A DNA stretch of 33,956 bases. It comes from Chloroflexia bacterium. GTDB taxonomy: Bacteria; Chloroflexota; Chloroflexia; DTKN01. Positions within the stretch are counted from its first letter, which is position 1. Each line of letters begins with the position of its first letter. Where the stretch lies: the NCBI GenBank assembly GCA_016928715.1, contig JAFGKG010000012.1:1-33956 (forward strand), in the 5' to 3' direction. Of this stretch, positions 1 through 8,517 are shown piece by piece. The position numbers were made by a program, and so were the translations under genes. Below the pieces are notes generated by a model, which made no database searches, had not been told where the DNA came from, and saw nothing but the letters and a program-made list of their open reading frames with translations.

Positions 1-6
1 GCAAAG

Positions 7-32
7 CGCCCCGGTGGGGGGCGGGGATTTTT
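7..32 (+). terminator. Rho-independent terminator of an upstream gene outside the window
   Basis: A 6-bp GC stem (CGCCCC at 7-12 pairing with GGGGCG at 18-23) is followed within a few bases by five T residues (28-32). No gene in the window precedes it, so it probably ends a + strand gene to the left. Confidence 0.5.
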
Positions 33-88
33 GATATGCCCAGTCTTTCCTCGAAACATAGGCATTGCCCGCACCTACGCCTACACCA

Positions 89-117
89 TTGACATCCCCG
101 CGCCCTATACCTATAAT
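89..117 (+). promoter_or_regulatory. Perfect consensus sigma-70 promoter
   Basis: TTGACA at 89-94, a 17-bp spacer, then TATAAT at 112-117: both hexamers and the spacing are exact consensus. Transcription would start near 124. It lies 287 bp upstream of the serine hydrolase start and 32 bp before a short ORF with its own Shine-Dalgarno, so it probably drives both. Confidence 0.75.
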
Positions 118-148
118 AACCTCAGACGAGCAGCAAGAGGAGACCGCA

Positions 149-394
149 ATGCCCACTCACTATCCTCTGGGTCCGGCCCGTCGGTGAGCCAGTGCCCCAG
201 GCAATGCCAACACCAAAAAGCCATGCCTGCCTCAGAGCGAATCCATCCCCACTACGCAGGTCGTGTTGGCCGAGAGCCTGCATCTAGCCGACTGTCCCCA
301 TCGGGCCAAGCTCGTAGCCAAGTATGCCCAGCCATCCGCCGGGCTACAAAGATCGGCCGCTGGTTGGGCTTGTCGTCCAAGAAGATTCCCCTAG
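149..394 (+). pseudogene. Small ORF interrupted by an in-frame TGA, upstream of the serine hydrolase
   Basis: An ATG at 149 preceded by AGGAG opens 12 codons and stops at TGA 185-187. The same frame then stays open for 68 more codons to TAG 392-394, inside the ribosome site of the next gene. The downstream part contains a Cys/His patch (DCPHRAK) and a basic end, and matches no family I know. It could be a two-part remnant of a gene killed by one nonsense change, a 12-aa leader peptide followed by unrelated open frame, or a sequencing error. I see no convincing SECIS hairpin after the TGA. Apart from this and the promoter, the first 403 bases hold nothing else I can support. Confidence 0.3.
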
Positions 395-403
395 GAGGTC
401 ACG

Positions 404-1816
404 ATGCAAGCAGACGTTGAAGGTAGAATCAAACGAGTAGTTGAGGGGCTGTTGTTCGAGACCGCCCGGGATAAGCACTATGGCGGGCCGGCCTCGCTGG
501 AGCAGCGCATGGCCCACTACAGCACGCCGGGAGCGAGCATCGCTGTGGTCAACAACGGTGAGATCGAGTGGGTCCGAAGCTTTGGGGTGCGGGCCTGGGG
601 CTGGCCGGCGCAGGTGATGCCAGAGACGTTGTTCCAGGCCGGTTCGGTCAGCAAGCCGATCTTTGCCCTGGCGGTGATGCACCTGGTACAGGGAGGCCGG
701 CTCGACCTGGACGAGGACGTCAACCACTACCTCTCCTCCTGGCAAGTTCCCACTCAGGGGGACTGGCAGCCACGGATCACCCTGCGCCAGATCCTCAGCC
801 ACAGTGCCGGGTTGACCGTGTCTGGCTTTCTTGGCAGCACCCGGGCAGAGATCCCGCCCACCTTGGTCCAGGTTCTCAATGGCCAGCCACCGGCCACTAC
901 CCCGCCGATTGAGGTGAATATCCTGCCGGGGCTGCAGTTCCGCTACTCTGGCGGCGGTACCACCGTGGCCCAACAGGTGCTGGTGGATGTTCTGGGGCAA
1001 CCCTTTCCCGAGATCATGCGCCGGCTGGTACTGGAACCGCTGGGCATGTCCCGGAGCACCTACGAGCAACCCCTACCCAAAACCCGTTGGGGCGAGGCCG
1101 CCACGGGCCATCTCTGGAAGTGCCAACCTGTAGAGGGCGACTGGCACGTATACCCTCAGATGGCCGCGGCTGGCCTTTGGACCACCGCCTCGGACTTGGC
1201 CCGAGCCGGGATTGCACTGCAGCACATCCTGGGCGGGGTTGACGATGGGCTGCTCTCTGCTGATACGGTCCGAGAGATGCTCCGTCCGCAGGTCGCCCCC
1301 CACATGGGTCTCGGTTTTATGCTCGGAAAGGACGCCAGCCGTTTCGGGCACGGGGGCTGGAATCACGGTTTCGTTGCCCGCATGACGATGTGTAAAGAGT
1401 TTGGCCTGGGAGTAGTGGTGATGCTCAACTCGAACCAGGGCGAGGAGCTCCTGGCCGAGATCGAGCGGGCCGTCGCCCAGGAATACGACTGGCCAGACTA
1501 TTTTGCGGAGGAAACCCTGGGGGAGTGGCCTAAAGGGAATCTGTTGGCCTGTACTGGGGTGTACAAGACCTCGTCGGGACAGCAGTTCAGTGTGGGCTGG
1601 GATGGGGCCGCCCTGTTCCTTCAGCCGGAGGGACAGCCTCGCCTGCTGCTAAGCCCTATCTCAGCGAGCAAGTTCGCTGTCCAGGGACTCAATACGACTG
1701 TCCAGATTGAGCTGACGGCCGATGGCAGTGTGGTCGCCCTGATCGTGCTGCAGGAAGGCCAAGTGACTAGGGCACCGAGAAGAGTAGTAGAAAAGGATAA
1801 GGAGAAGGACCTGTAA
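404..1816 (+). CDS. Serine hydrolase, beta-lactamase class C / esterase family
   Basis: A 470-aa protein of the serine beta-lactamase-like superfamily (class C / EstB / D-aminopeptidase branch). The catalytic SxxK motif is SVSK at residues 81-84, the second motif is Y181-S-G, and the third is H316-G-G near the end of the catalytic domain. Residues about 365-465 form a separate beta-rich C-terminal domain like those trailing many class-C-like hydrolases. There is no signal peptide, so it is probably cytoplasmic, which argues against a role in antibiotic resistance and for peptide, ester or lactone hydrolysis; the substrate cannot be read from sequence. The ATG at 404 is set by AGGAGGT six bases upstream. 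A stem-loop follows the stop, so it appears to be transcribed alone or with the short ORF before it. Confidence 0.88.
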   Translation: MQADVEGRIKRVVEGLLFETARDKHYGGPASLEQRMAHYSTPGASIAVVNNGEIEWVRSFGVRAWGWPAQVMPETLFQAGSVSKPIFALAVMHLVQGGRLDLDEDVNHYLSSWQVPTQGDWQPRITLRQILSHSAGLTVSGFLGSTRAEIPPTLVQVLNGQPPATTPPIEVNILPGLQFRYSGGGTTVAQQVLVDVLGQPFPEIMRRLVLEPLGMSRSTYEQPLPKTRWGEAATGHLWKCQPVEGDWHVYPQMAAAGLWTTASDLARAGIALQHILGGVDDGLLSADTVREMLRPQVAPHMGLGFMLGKDASRFGHGGWNHGFVARMTMCKEFGLGVVVMLNSNQGEELLAEIERAVAQEYDWPDYFAEETLGEWPKGNLLACTGVYKTSSGQQFSVGWDGAALFLQPEGQPRLLLSPISASKFAVQGLNTTVQIELTADGSVVALIVLQEGQVTRAPRRVVEKDKEKDL

Positions 1817-1817
1817 C

Positions 1818-1858
1818 CCAGCCAGGGAAGCCACAGCCGGCTCCCTGGCTGGCTTTCC
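1818..1858 (+). terminator. Terminator of the serine hydrolase gene
   Basis: Right after the TAA, CCAGCCAGGGA (1818-1828) pairs perfectly with TCCCTGGCTGG (1842-1852), and the stem continues inward through AGCC/GGCT with one bulged A. It is followed by CTTTCC, a weak T-tract. A second small stem, ACAGTGG-AA-CCACTGT, lies at 1880-1895. Confidence 0.6.
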
Positions 1859-1933
1859 CCGGCTAGCCGCCGACGAGGCACAGTGGAACCACTGTCTTGC
1901 CTATGACAAACCGCAGCGGGTAGTCAAAGCCAG

Positions 1934-1962
1934 TTGAACCCAGCAGCAATTTCTGCTAAAAT
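1934..1962 (+). promoter_or_regulatory. Promoter of the 78-aa gene
   Basis: TTGAAC at 1934-1939, a 17-bp spacer and TAAAAT at 1957-1962, placed 62 bp before the next start codon. Confidence 0.6.
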
Positions 1963-2024
1963 AGCCTTGCACGCAGCCCGCGTGCAGCGTCAGCCCGGCC
2001 TGAATACGAAAGGAGATTCCCGCC

Positions 2025-2261
2025 ATGCACTCGCTCGTTCACCGTATCCGCGACTTAAACGGCCTCCCCGTGCGCCTCCACGTCAACCGCGGCTCGTCCG
2101 TCGTCGAGATCGACGGCATCTGCGCCGAGGTCACGGCGGAGAGCGTGGTGTTGGCGCCGTGGGCGGAGGGAGAGCGGGTGGAGGTCAAGCTCAAGGAGGT
2201 GGGAGCCGTAACTCAACTATCTGATGGGGTTGCGGAGGGTTGGGATGTGGGTGCGTGCTAA
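2025..2261 (+). CDS. Small protein of unknown function, 78 aa
   Basis: I do not recognise a family. The protein has a short basic start, then alternating hydrophobic strands (LPVRLHV, SSVVEID, ESVVLAP, RVEVKL), which suggests a small beta-barrel of SH3/Sm-like size; this is a guess from pattern only. The last 20 residues look unstructured. It is supported as a gene by its own promoter (1934-1962), AAAGGAG ten bases before the ATG, and termination inside a perfect hairpin whose left arm contains the TAA. There are no membrane segments or signal peptide. Confidence 0.6.
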   Translation: MHSLVHRIRDLNGLPVRLHVNRGSSVVEIDGICAEVTAESVVLAPWAEGERVEVKLKEVGAVTQLSDGVAEGWDVGAC

Positions 2262-2283
2262 AAGCCGCAGCGCGGCTTTTAGC
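2257..2283 (+). terminator. Perfect 12-bp hairpin overlapping the stop codon
   Basis: GCTAAAAGCCGC (2257-2268), loop AGC, GCGGCTTTTAGC (2272-2283). The stop codon of the 78-aa gene sits in the left arm. The right arm carries its own TTTT. It acts as a terminator or is one unit of a repeated palindrome family. Confidence 0.5.
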
Positions 2284-2287
2284 CAAG

Positions 2288-2307
2288 GAAAAGCCGTACG
2301 GCTTTTC
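2288..2307. repeat. 20-bp perfect palindrome
   Basis: GAAAAGCCGTACGGCTTTTC is its own reverse complement. It lies five bases after the preceding hairpin and shares the AAAAGCCG/CGGCTTTT arms with it, so the two look like related units. Transcription in either direction ends in TTTTC, consistent with a bidirectional terminator or a protein-binding dyad. Confidence 0.6.
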
Positions 2308-2394
2308 TCGTCACTCAACTGGCGGAGGAGGTGGGGGAGGGGTGGGTAGTGGTAGTCTCTAAAAGGTGTTGGCTTAGCCAAGAAGGAGAATCTT

Positions 2395-5300
2395 ATGCGA
2401 AAGTCAGTTTTGTTGAAAATGCCGCCCAGTCTTTTTTCTGTGCTGCTGTTGCTGGCCGTGATTTTACCGGTGACTGCCCAACCGATTTCCTCTTTGGCTC
2501 CAGGGGATGGGGTACCCGCCATAACCGAGGATCAAATCGACATGGACTGGCAGCACGAAATCGTGGACGACGATGGCAACGTAGGTTCCTTCAACTCGCT
2601 CGCGCTGGACCGCGCAAACCAGCCCCGCATTGCCTATTCCGTTTGGGGAGATAGCGACCTGCGCTATGCTTTCTACAGTGGTACCCACTGGTTTACCGAG
2701 ACCGTGGACAGCATCGACTATGTGGGCAACTACCTTTCATTAGATTTAGATACAAATGACCGGCCCCATATCAGTTACGTCGACGATAGCAACAACACCC
2801 TCAAATACGCCTACTTTGTCGGGTCAAGTGGCAACTGTGGCCACGGCAACAGCTGGCGTTGTGAGGTCGTTGACTATGCCAGTCTTGCGGTTCACGACAC
2901 CTCCCTGGTGCTAGACAGCGCCAACCAGCCGCACATCAGCTACGCGGAAAGGTTCGAACATATTAGCAACCTCAAATATGCCTGGCTTGATGGTGCCAGT
3001 TGGCAGATCGTCACCGTGGACAACCTGGGGTGGGTGGGGGCGAGTTCCTCTATTGACCTGGACAGTAATGGCTGGCCGCATATCAGTTATTTTGATGGAG
3101 GAGGCGATAATCTGAAATATGCTCACTATGTCGGCAGTGGGGGGAACTGCGGCCCCAGCAGCGATTGGCAGTGCGATACGGTGGACAGTACGGGAGACGT
3201 GGGCACATCTACCTCGCTGGTTTTGGATGATGCCGACCGGCCCCACATTAGCTATTTTGATTTGGCCAATAACGCTATCAAATACGCCTGGCACGACGGC
3301 GGTGCCTGGCAAATCGAGACCATAGAAAATGTTGGGCCGGCCGGTGGCCATACCTCGCTGGACTTGGATGGGGGTAACGCGCCTCACATTAGTTACTATG
3401 ACGCCGTTAACAATGATCTCAAGTGTGCCCATTACGTTGCTTCCGGTGGCAACTGCGGCCCGAACAACTCCTGGCTATGTGAGATTGTCGATAGTGATGG
3501 TGTTGTGGGACAGTCCACTTCTATTGAGGTGGATGAGAACGACAACATCGACATCAGTTATTACGACTACAGCAATGGTGACTTGAAGTACGCCCAGGGA
3601 ACCAGTGCCGGACAATTAGCATTGCTAGCAGGGGAGACAATGCAACCACATGCCATTATGGGGATTGATGCCTGTCCAGAAGTCGACGTCTCCGCAGGGA
3701 TCGGATTTTCCACCGTTTCATCTCCAGGTGGTTTTTATGAGATTGAGTTGCCAGCAGGTGTCTATGATGTCAGGTTTAGTAAACTTGGCTATCTAACAAT
3801 TACGAGGACGAATCAAATCGTTACTGGTGGTAGTACAACCGATTTGAGCGTTATTATGTACGATGCAGAGTGTTGGCCACCATGGCAAGTATGCTTCGAC
3901 GAGTTGGTCAACGTCATTCCCGTATTAGGTATTGGGTCGGAAATTGGTGGCGCACTCAACAATCTCTGCGAAACCAGGCGCCGCTTGGATAGAGGAGATC
4001 AGCTTGGAGCCCTGACCATTATCTTGCCAAATTTGGTCGACATTGCCGATGTCCCAGGGTATGGTGATTTTATTGACATTATTGAAGGCTTGTTTGGTTG
4101 CGTGGAAAGTGTTGCCTATAACTGGTTCGAGGTACTGCAAGGACCCGAAGGGGCTCGAAGTTTCAGTCGCCAGCTCTGGCGTAGCGTGTTTCCTAGGAGC
4201 CCCTTACTTGTCTTTATCGACACATATACGTTAGGTAGCGGCACGGGTGAAATGCAGACGGAGCAGGTCTTATCACCAGAGGTGCATATCAATGCAGGTA
4301 GTCAACATTTGGGACTGAAGGACGGTCATATCGAACACACCATTCCTGGATCCTATCTGTTCCGAGCTGGTGATCGCTATCAAATCGTGATGATCAAAGA
4401 TGCAACGGCAAGTTATGATTTCAACCTTGAAGGGAAAGGGGATTCGACGCTCCATATGATAATTGTTAATCCTCGCACAGATAGGGCTGGAACCCTAGTA
4501 ACCTACGAGGCTCTTACTACGACCAACGGATCTATAGCATCGCTTAGCTTGAACCCGGGCACGGCCGATTTCACACTCGCGGTTGACGGGGACGGCGATG
4601 GCAACGTAGATAGATATGTATCTCCTGACTGGACCGAACAAGTGTGGCCTGCAGTCATTTACCTTCCGGTTGTTCTGAAAAACCATAGCACTGGCCCAAC
4701 CAACCATCCCCCCAACATGCCCTCCTCCCCCTCCCCCGCCGATGGCGCCGCCGATCAGGGTGTAACCGTGGATTTACACTGGACCGGCGGCGATCCCGAT
4801 GGGGACGCGGTGACCTATGACGTCTACTTTGAGGCCGGCGACAGCACCCCGGATGTGCTGATCTGCGACGATGCCACCAGCACTTCCTGCGATGTAGGCA
4901 CGTTGATCTACGATACGCACTACTATTGGCAGGTTGTGGCCAGCGACGAGCACGGGGCGACGACCAGTGGGCCGGTGTGGGATTTTACAACATCGGGATC
5001 CATGGTAACCCCAACTCCATCCCCCACGCCTTTGTATACACCAACTCCAACACCCACTTCCACTCCAACATCTACTCCCACGCCCACCGAGGGCCCCACC
5101 CCTTCGCCCACTCCCACACCGACCCCTACAGAGGGCCCCACCCCCAGCGCGCCGGACCTCTACAGTTGCTATACGGCGGCGAACGATCTTGGCCAGACGA
5201 TCTCCCTGCTTCCGGCTGTATACAAGGAGTTCTATGGTTACAATAGCACTCTGGCGATTCAGAACTTGACTGGCTCGTCGATGCAGATCAACGTGGAAAT

Positions 5301-6552
5301 TAATGGGGATAGCATTGCTCCGGTTTATCTGGCCCAGGCCGTGCCGGCCTATTCCCCCTGGTACATCGACCTGGGCCAAGTAACCGAGCTGCCCAGCGAG
5401 TTCTACGGTTATGCCATTGTGAGTGCGTCCGGCCCCATGGCCGTGCTGGATCACCAGCAGGTCTATGCCAATAGCAGCCGGGTCTATGGCACCCTCGGCG
5501 GCAGTTTTTTGCGGCAAGAGGCATACCATTATTATAGCCCGGCCTTGTACAGTAACAATAGCCTACTCCAGCATCCCCAAGCCGCCCAGAACAGTAGTTT
5601 GACCCTCCGAAACCTTGGCGGCTCTGACGCTACGGTGTGGGTGGATTACACTGATGGAACGACGAACGATGCGGTCATTCCCCCTATCGGGGTCCACTCC
5701 TTCTACCAGGGCGGCGAATCCCATACCCTCCCCGCCTTTTCCGCCGTCACCTCGGCCGATCAGCCCCTGCTGGGGATGGTCAGCTTGATCGGGGCGACGG
5801 ACGACCTGTCGGCCTACGAGGTCTTGACGGAGGGCGGTACGGCCATCCACCTGCCCCGTACGCTCAAGGACCACAATGGCTGGAACGGCCTGATTACGGT
5901 CCAGAATGTGGGCGATACTGGGGCCACCGTGAACGTTGCCTATGAGGGCTATGAGGGCTCGGCCTATAACGTATACATAGACCCCTACCAGTCCTATCGC
6001 ATTGATCTGCCCGACGAAGCCTTTCTGCCCAATGGTTACGCCGGAGGCGCGCAGCTGAACAGCGACCAGCCGATCGTCGCCGTGGTCGAGTTGGAGCACA
6101 GCGGCGGGCTGAGTGGGGATCAGGCCGGCAGTTACAGCGCCGCCTCATCCCCTGGCTATACGCTCTACGGGCGTATCCTGCGCAGTTTGGGGCAGTCGCA
6201 GGGACGTTACGGGGCCGGTCTGTTCCAAGGTTACCTGCTCTACCTCCCCCTGGCTCCCAAGTCCGCTGTTGGATCGAGTGCTAGCTGGAGTGCCTCCATC
6301 ATTGTACAAAATGCCGGCTCTAACCCCACGAGCGTTACGGCGACCTTTTGTGAGGAGGATGGGACCTGCAACACACCTGCCGACCTTGGACCCAGTCTGA
6401 GTAACCCTTTCTCCTTGTCTGCCGGGGCTACCCAAGCCATTTCTATGGATGATGTTTCGGCCCTGTCAAGCGGGGGGTACGCCGTGGTTCTTTCCGCTGA
6501 CCAGCCCATTGCCAGCATCGTTGAACTTGAGGGCTGGGTTAGCCGGGAATAG
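2395..6552 (+). CDS. Large secreted multidomain repeat protein
   Basis: A 1385-aa protein beginning with a signal peptide (basic MRKS, hydrophobic core about 10-26, cleavage near TAQ28). Residues about 45-400 are seven or eight repeats of roughly 45-50 aa with the cores 'PHISYxD', 'LKYA' and 'SLxLD', a beta-propeller-like pattern. A carboxypeptidase-regulatory-like fold follows at about 410-485, and a domain of unknown type to about 760 that ends in YLPVVLKN. Residues about 770-865 resemble fibronectin III ([17 protein letters not shown]), 867-920 is a Thr-Pro linker, and 921-1385 is a beta-rich C-terminal region with repeated 'IQN/VQN' units. It is probably cell-surface or extracellular; its ligand is unknown. 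The ATG is set by AAGGAG seven bases upstream. Confidence 0.85.
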   Translation: MRKSVLLKMPPSLFSVLLLLAVILPVTAQPISSLAPGDGVPAITEDQIDMDWQHEIVDDDGNVGSFNSLALDRANQPRIAYSVWGDSDLRYAFYSGTHWFTETVDSIDYVGNYLSLDLDTNDRPHISYVDDSNNTLKYAYFVGSSGNCGHGNSWRCEVVDYASLAVHDTSLVLDSANQPHISYAERFEHISNLKYAWLDGASWQIVTVDNLGWVGASSSIDLDSNGWPHISYFDGGGDNLKYAHYVGSGGNCGPSSDWQCDTVDSTGDVGTSTSLVLDDADRPHISYFDLANNAIKYAWHDGGAWQIETIENVGPAGGHTSLDLDGGNAPHISYYDAVNNDLKCAHYVASGGNCGPNNSWLCEIVDSDGVVGQSTSIEVDENDNIDISYYDYSNGDLKYAQGTSAGQLALLAGETMQPHAIMGIDACPEVDVSAGIGFSTVSSPGGFYEIELPAGVYDVRFSKLGYLTITRTNQIVTGGSTTDLSVIMYDAECWPPWQVCFDELVNVIPVLGIGSEIGGALNNLCETRRRLDRGDQLGALTIILPNLVDIADVPGYGDFIDIIEGLFGCVESVAYNWFEVLQGPEGARSFSRQLWRSVFPRSPLLVFIDTYTLGSGTGEMQTEQVLSPEVHINAGSQHLGLKDGHIEHTIPGSYLFRAGDRYQIVMIKDATASYDFNLEGKGDSTLHMIIVNPRTDRAGTLVTYEALTTTNGSIASLSLNPGTADFTLAVDGDGDGNVDRYVSPDWTEQVWPAVIYLPVVLKNHSTGPTNHPPNMPSSPSPADGAADQGVTVDLHWTGGDPDGDAVTYDVYFEAGDSTPDVLICDDATSTSCDVGTLIYDTHYYWQVVASDEHGATTSGPVWDFTTSGSMVTPTPSPTPLYTPTPTPTSTPTSTPTPTEGPTPSPTPTPTPTEGPTPSAPDLYSCYTAANDLGQTISLLPAVYKEFYGYNSTLAIQNLTGSSMQINVEINGDSIAPVYLAQAVPAYSPWYIDLGQVTELPSEFYGYAIVSASGPMAVLDHQQVYANSSRVYGTLGGSFLRQEAYHYYSPALYSNNSLLQHPQAAQNSSLTLRNLGGSDATVWVDYTDGTTNDAVIPPIGVHSFYQGGESHTLPAFSAVTSADQPLLGMVSLIGATDDLSAYEVLTEGGTAIHLPRTLKDHNGWNGLITVQNVGDTGATVNVAYEGYEGSAYNVYIDPYQSYRIDLPDEAFLPNGYAGGAQLNSDQPIVAVVELEHSGGLSGDQAGSYSAASSPGYTLYGRILRSLGQSQGRYGAGLFQGYLLYLPLAPKSAVGSSASWSASIIVQNAGSNPTSVTATFCEEDGTCNTPADLGPSLSNPFSLSAGATQAISMDDVSALSSGGYAVVLSADQPIASIVELEGWVSRE
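4988..5152 (+). repeat. Thr-Pro-rich low-complexity linker inside the surface protein
   Basis: A run of CCNACNCC-type codons encodes alternating Thr-Pro with two copies of 'TEGPTPS'. It joins the fibronectin-like domain to the C-terminal domain and probably acts as an extended, possibly glycosylated spacer. Confidence 0.7.
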
Positions 6553-6590
6553 GGCTTTTTGAACCGTCGATTACGGATTCAAATATTGCC

Positions 6591-6618
6591 TTGACACCCC
6601 CCCACATTGGAGTATAAT
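6591..6618 (+). promoter_or_regulatory. Near-consensus promoter of the plsY-like gene
   Basis: TTGACA at 6591-6596, a 16-bp spacer and TATAAT at 6613-6618. The predicted transcription start near 6625 leaves about 70 nt before the preferred start codon at 6697. Confidence 0.75.
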
Positions 6619-6696
6619 GAGCGAGGGTAGCGGGTGATTCCCAACATCGTCGACCATGGAGTGGCCCAGGCAAGAGTATCATCCAAGGAAACAACG

Positions 6697-7374
6697 GTGG
6701 CTGCGACAATTGGATTCGGTTCCTATCTCCTCGGCAGCATCCCCTTCAGCCTACTGATCGCCTGGCTCTGGGGCAGGAAGGACCTACGCCAAATCGGTAG
6801 CGGCAACCCCGGGGGCATGAATACCCTGCGAGAATTGGGTTGGGGCCCCGGGGGGCTCGCGATCCTCCTGGATGCAGCGAAAGGATGGGTCCCCGTCCTG
6901 GCAGCCAAAAACTGGACGAGCACAGATTGGCTCCCGCCGGCCGCCGCGGCCGCCGCCGTGAGCGGTCACTGCTACTCGCTATTTCTGATCCTGGACTATG
7001 TACGGACAAGAACGGGCGGACGGGCGCCCTGGCAGCCCTGGTGGAAAGCCCAGCCGCACCTGGGCGGAAAAGGCCTGGCCAGCGCGATCGGAGTTCTGCT
7101 GGCGCTCTCCCTTCCCACCCTGTTGAGCGCCCTGGTCCTGTTTGGCCTGGTGATCCTGCTGCATTGCCGGGGCGGCGGCATCGGCAGCGCCGCCGTAGCC
7201 CGTGCTTCGACCGCAGCCATTTTATCGTCCCCAGCCCTACTCTGGCTATGGCACCAAGAGGGGGCTCTGGTACTGGCCGCGCTGCTGATCGCTATCGTCA
7301 CCACGATCAAGCACGTCCCCTACCTGGCCCTGAACCCCACCTGGCCCAATGCTCGGGCCGAAGCCGAAACCTGA
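6697..7374 (+). CDS. plsY: PlsY-family glycerol-3-phosphate acyltransferase
   Basis: Integral membrane enzyme family that moves an acyl group from acyl phosphate to glycerol-3-phosphate, the first step of phospholipid synthesis. Seen here: an N-terminal membrane segment (YLLGSIPFSLL), the GSGNPGGMN motif at 34-42 with a downstream LLDAAKG, the GGKG motif at 123-126, and the C-terminal KHVPYLALN matching the family's last motif. A GTG at 6634 extends the frame by 21 residues, but it would lie about 9 nt from the predicted transcript start. GTG 6697 has AAGGA seven bases upstream and places the first membrane segment as in the family, so I chose it. About 18 extra residues precede GGKG compared with typical PlsY. 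It heads a run with the HTH protein and regulator that follow. Confidence 0.75.
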   Translation: MAATIGFGSYLLGSIPFSLLIAWLWGRKDLRQIGSGNPGGMNTLRELGWGPGGLAILLDAAKGWVPVLAAKNWTSTDWLPPAAAAAAVSGHCYSLFLILDYVRTRTGGRAPWQPWWKAQPHLGGKGLASAIGVLLALSLPTLLSALVLFGLVILLHCRGGGIGSAAVARASTAAILSSPALLWLWHQEGALVLAALLIAIVTTIKHVPYLALNPTWPNARAEAET

Positions 7375-7391
7375 ATGAGAGGAGGCCTTGG

Positions 7392-7646
7392 ATGAAAGAA
7401 AGCACCTGGATGACCCTAGAAGAGGCTGGACGCTACCTGGACATCCCCTACGCCCGCCTGTGGGACTATATCATGGGGCGGGTCAAGGGAAAGAGTCTGA
7501 ACGTGTACAGACTAGCCGGGGGCGAGGAACTGCGCCTGCGCAAAGAGGACCTGCTGGACCTGTTGGAGCCGGTCACCGACCGGGACCTCCTGGGCGAACT
7601 GGAAAAGCGGCCCCCGCGCCCGCGCAAGCCCGAGCACCTCTTTTAG
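7392..7646 (+). CDS. Excisionase/MerR-like helix-turn-helix protein, 84 aa
   Basis: A small protein with a helix-turn-helix of the excisionase/HTH_17 type: WMTLEEAGRYLDIPYARLWDYI followed by a basic stretch and a wing-like strand (VYRLAGGEELRLRKEDL). These proteins bind DNA; many orphan copies are transcription factors rather than recombination factors, and no integrase lies nearby. GGAGG seven bases before the ATG decides the start. It begins 17 bp after the plsY-like gene and is probably co-transcribed with it. The tail is Pro/Arg-rich. The target is unknown. Confidence 0.7.
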   Translation: MKESTWMTLEEAGRYLDIPYARLWDYIMGRVKGKSLNVYRLAGGEELRLRKEDLLDLLEPVTDRDLLGELEKRPPRPRKPEHLF

Positions 7647-7694
7647 GCCACGGGCTGGCCTTTTAAAAAGCCGGCCGCGGGGACATTGCCCAAG

Positions 7695-8369
7695 ATGAAA
7701 ATTCTGCTGGTCCACTGGGACAGGAAAAAGGGCCGTGGGCTGCGTCAGGCCCTGCAGAGCATGGGCCACGCCGTGATGCTGGCCAGCAACGACGAGGCCC
7801 TGCAGCAGCTGCTGAGACGCCGTCCGGATTTGATCCTGGTCGCACCGGAACTGATCGAGATCGAAGGCCGGCAGCTTTTTGGCAGCGAGGCCAAGCGCCC
7901 CTTCCCCTTGCTGCTGCCCCTGCCCCCAACAGCCGACGCACCCACCGAATCCGAGCAGCCGGCGGAACAAACCGTCTGCACCCCCGAACATGTACGCACG
8001 GCCAAACTGGTCGTGCGGCGGCTGCGCCACCTCATGCGCAAAGAGAGCTCCCGACTCAAGGTGGGTGACCTGAGCATCTTTTTTGACGAAAAGCACGTGA
8101 CCTTTCACCAGCAAGCCCTGCTGCTCACCCCGCTGCAGTTCAAATTGTTAGGCACCCTGGCCCTAAACGCCGGCCGGGTGCTCAGCCCCAAGGAACTGCT
8201 GGAAAGTGTCTGGGGCTATGAGGCCGACGACGCCGAGGCCCGTGAACTGCTCAAGGTGCACATTCGCCGCCTGCGCCAAAAGATGCACAACATCTCTTCT
8301 GAAGGGTCACGTTATATCCAAGCCGTGCGTGGCTTTGGCTACCGCCTGAGCCCACCCCCAAAAAGCTGA
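7695..8369 (+). CDS. OmpR/PhoB-type regulator with a degenerate receiver domain
   Basis: A 224-aa two-domain regulator. Residues 1-100 keep the receiver pattern (KILLVHWD, then PDLILVAPELIE), but the position that normally holds the phospho-accepting Asp after the third strand is Ala-Pro-Glu and the acidic pair near the start is reduced, so classical phosphorylation is unlikely. Residues about 120-222 are a clear winged-helix effector domain (LLTPLQFKLLGTLALNAGRVLSPKELLESVWG, then RRLRQKM, then YIQAVRGFGYRL). No kinase gene is adjacent. ATG 7695 was chosen; a TTG at 7686 in frame is possible, and neither has a strong ribosome site, so translation may depend on the upstream gene 48 bp away. 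An 11-bp direct repeat typical of this regulator family lies just downstream. Confidence 0.8.
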   Translation: MKILLVHWDRKKGRGLRQALQSMGHAVMLASNDEALQQLLRRRPDLILVAPELIEIEGRQLFGSEAKRPFPLLLPLPPTADAPTESEQPAEQTVCTPEHVRTAKLVVRRLRHLMRKESSRLKVGDLSIFFDEKHVTFHQQALLLTPLQFKLLGTLALNAGRVLSPKELLESVWGYEADDAEARELLKVHIRRLRQKMHNISSEGSRYIQAVRGFGYRLSPPPKS

Positions 8370-8392
8370 CCCCCCCCTTTTTCTCCTCCAAA

Positions 8393-8414
8393 CTGTCACC
8401 CAATTGTCACCAAA
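8393..8414 (+). promoter_or_regulatory. PhoB-box-like direct repeat
   Basis: Two 11-bp repeats in tandem, CTGTCACCCAA (8393-8403) and TTGTCACCAAA (8404-8414), match at 9 of 11 positions and resemble the E. coli PhoB box half-site CTGTCAT. The pair lies 17 bp upstream of the next -35 hexamer, a usual activator position, directly after the OmpR/PhoB-type regulator gene. Confidence 0.5.
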
Positions 8415-8431
8415 AGTTTCCCCAACGACTA

Positions 8432-8460
8432 CTGACAGAGAGCACCTGATTTGGTAGACT
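8432..8460 (+). promoter_or_regulatory. Promoter of the LysW-like gene
   Basis: CTGACA at 8432-8437, a 17-bp spacer and TAGACT at 8455-8460, 57 bp before the ATG. Both hexamers deviate from consensus, in keeping with an activated promoter. Confidence 0.55.
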
Positions 8461-8517
8461 GAGACCATCTGGGTCTGGCCAAGCCAGGCAAAGTCAAGCC
8501 AATAGAGGAGGTTAACC

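Noticed and set aside
185-230. Selenocysteine insertion at TGA 185-187
   Set aside because: Only a 4-bp stem (TGCC-CCA-GGCA) follows; no bacterial SECIS-like stem-loop at the needed distance could be drawn.
31-420. 129-aa + strand open frame
   Set aside because: It starts inside a terminator, upstream of the perfect promoter, and runs into the serine hydrolase start in a different frame; no ribosome site.
404-1816. Beta-lactam resistance gene
   Set aside because: No signal peptide and only the general SxxK/Yx/HxG motifs of the broad superfamily; resistance cannot be inferred.
5020-5150. Short-repeat array resembling a CRISPR
   Set aside because: It is the in-frame Thr-Pro linker of the surface protein; units are irregular and no spacers are present.
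7392-7646. Phage or integrative-element excisionase
   Set aside because: No integrase, attachment repeats or other mobile-element genes around; the orphan HTH is more likely a regulator.
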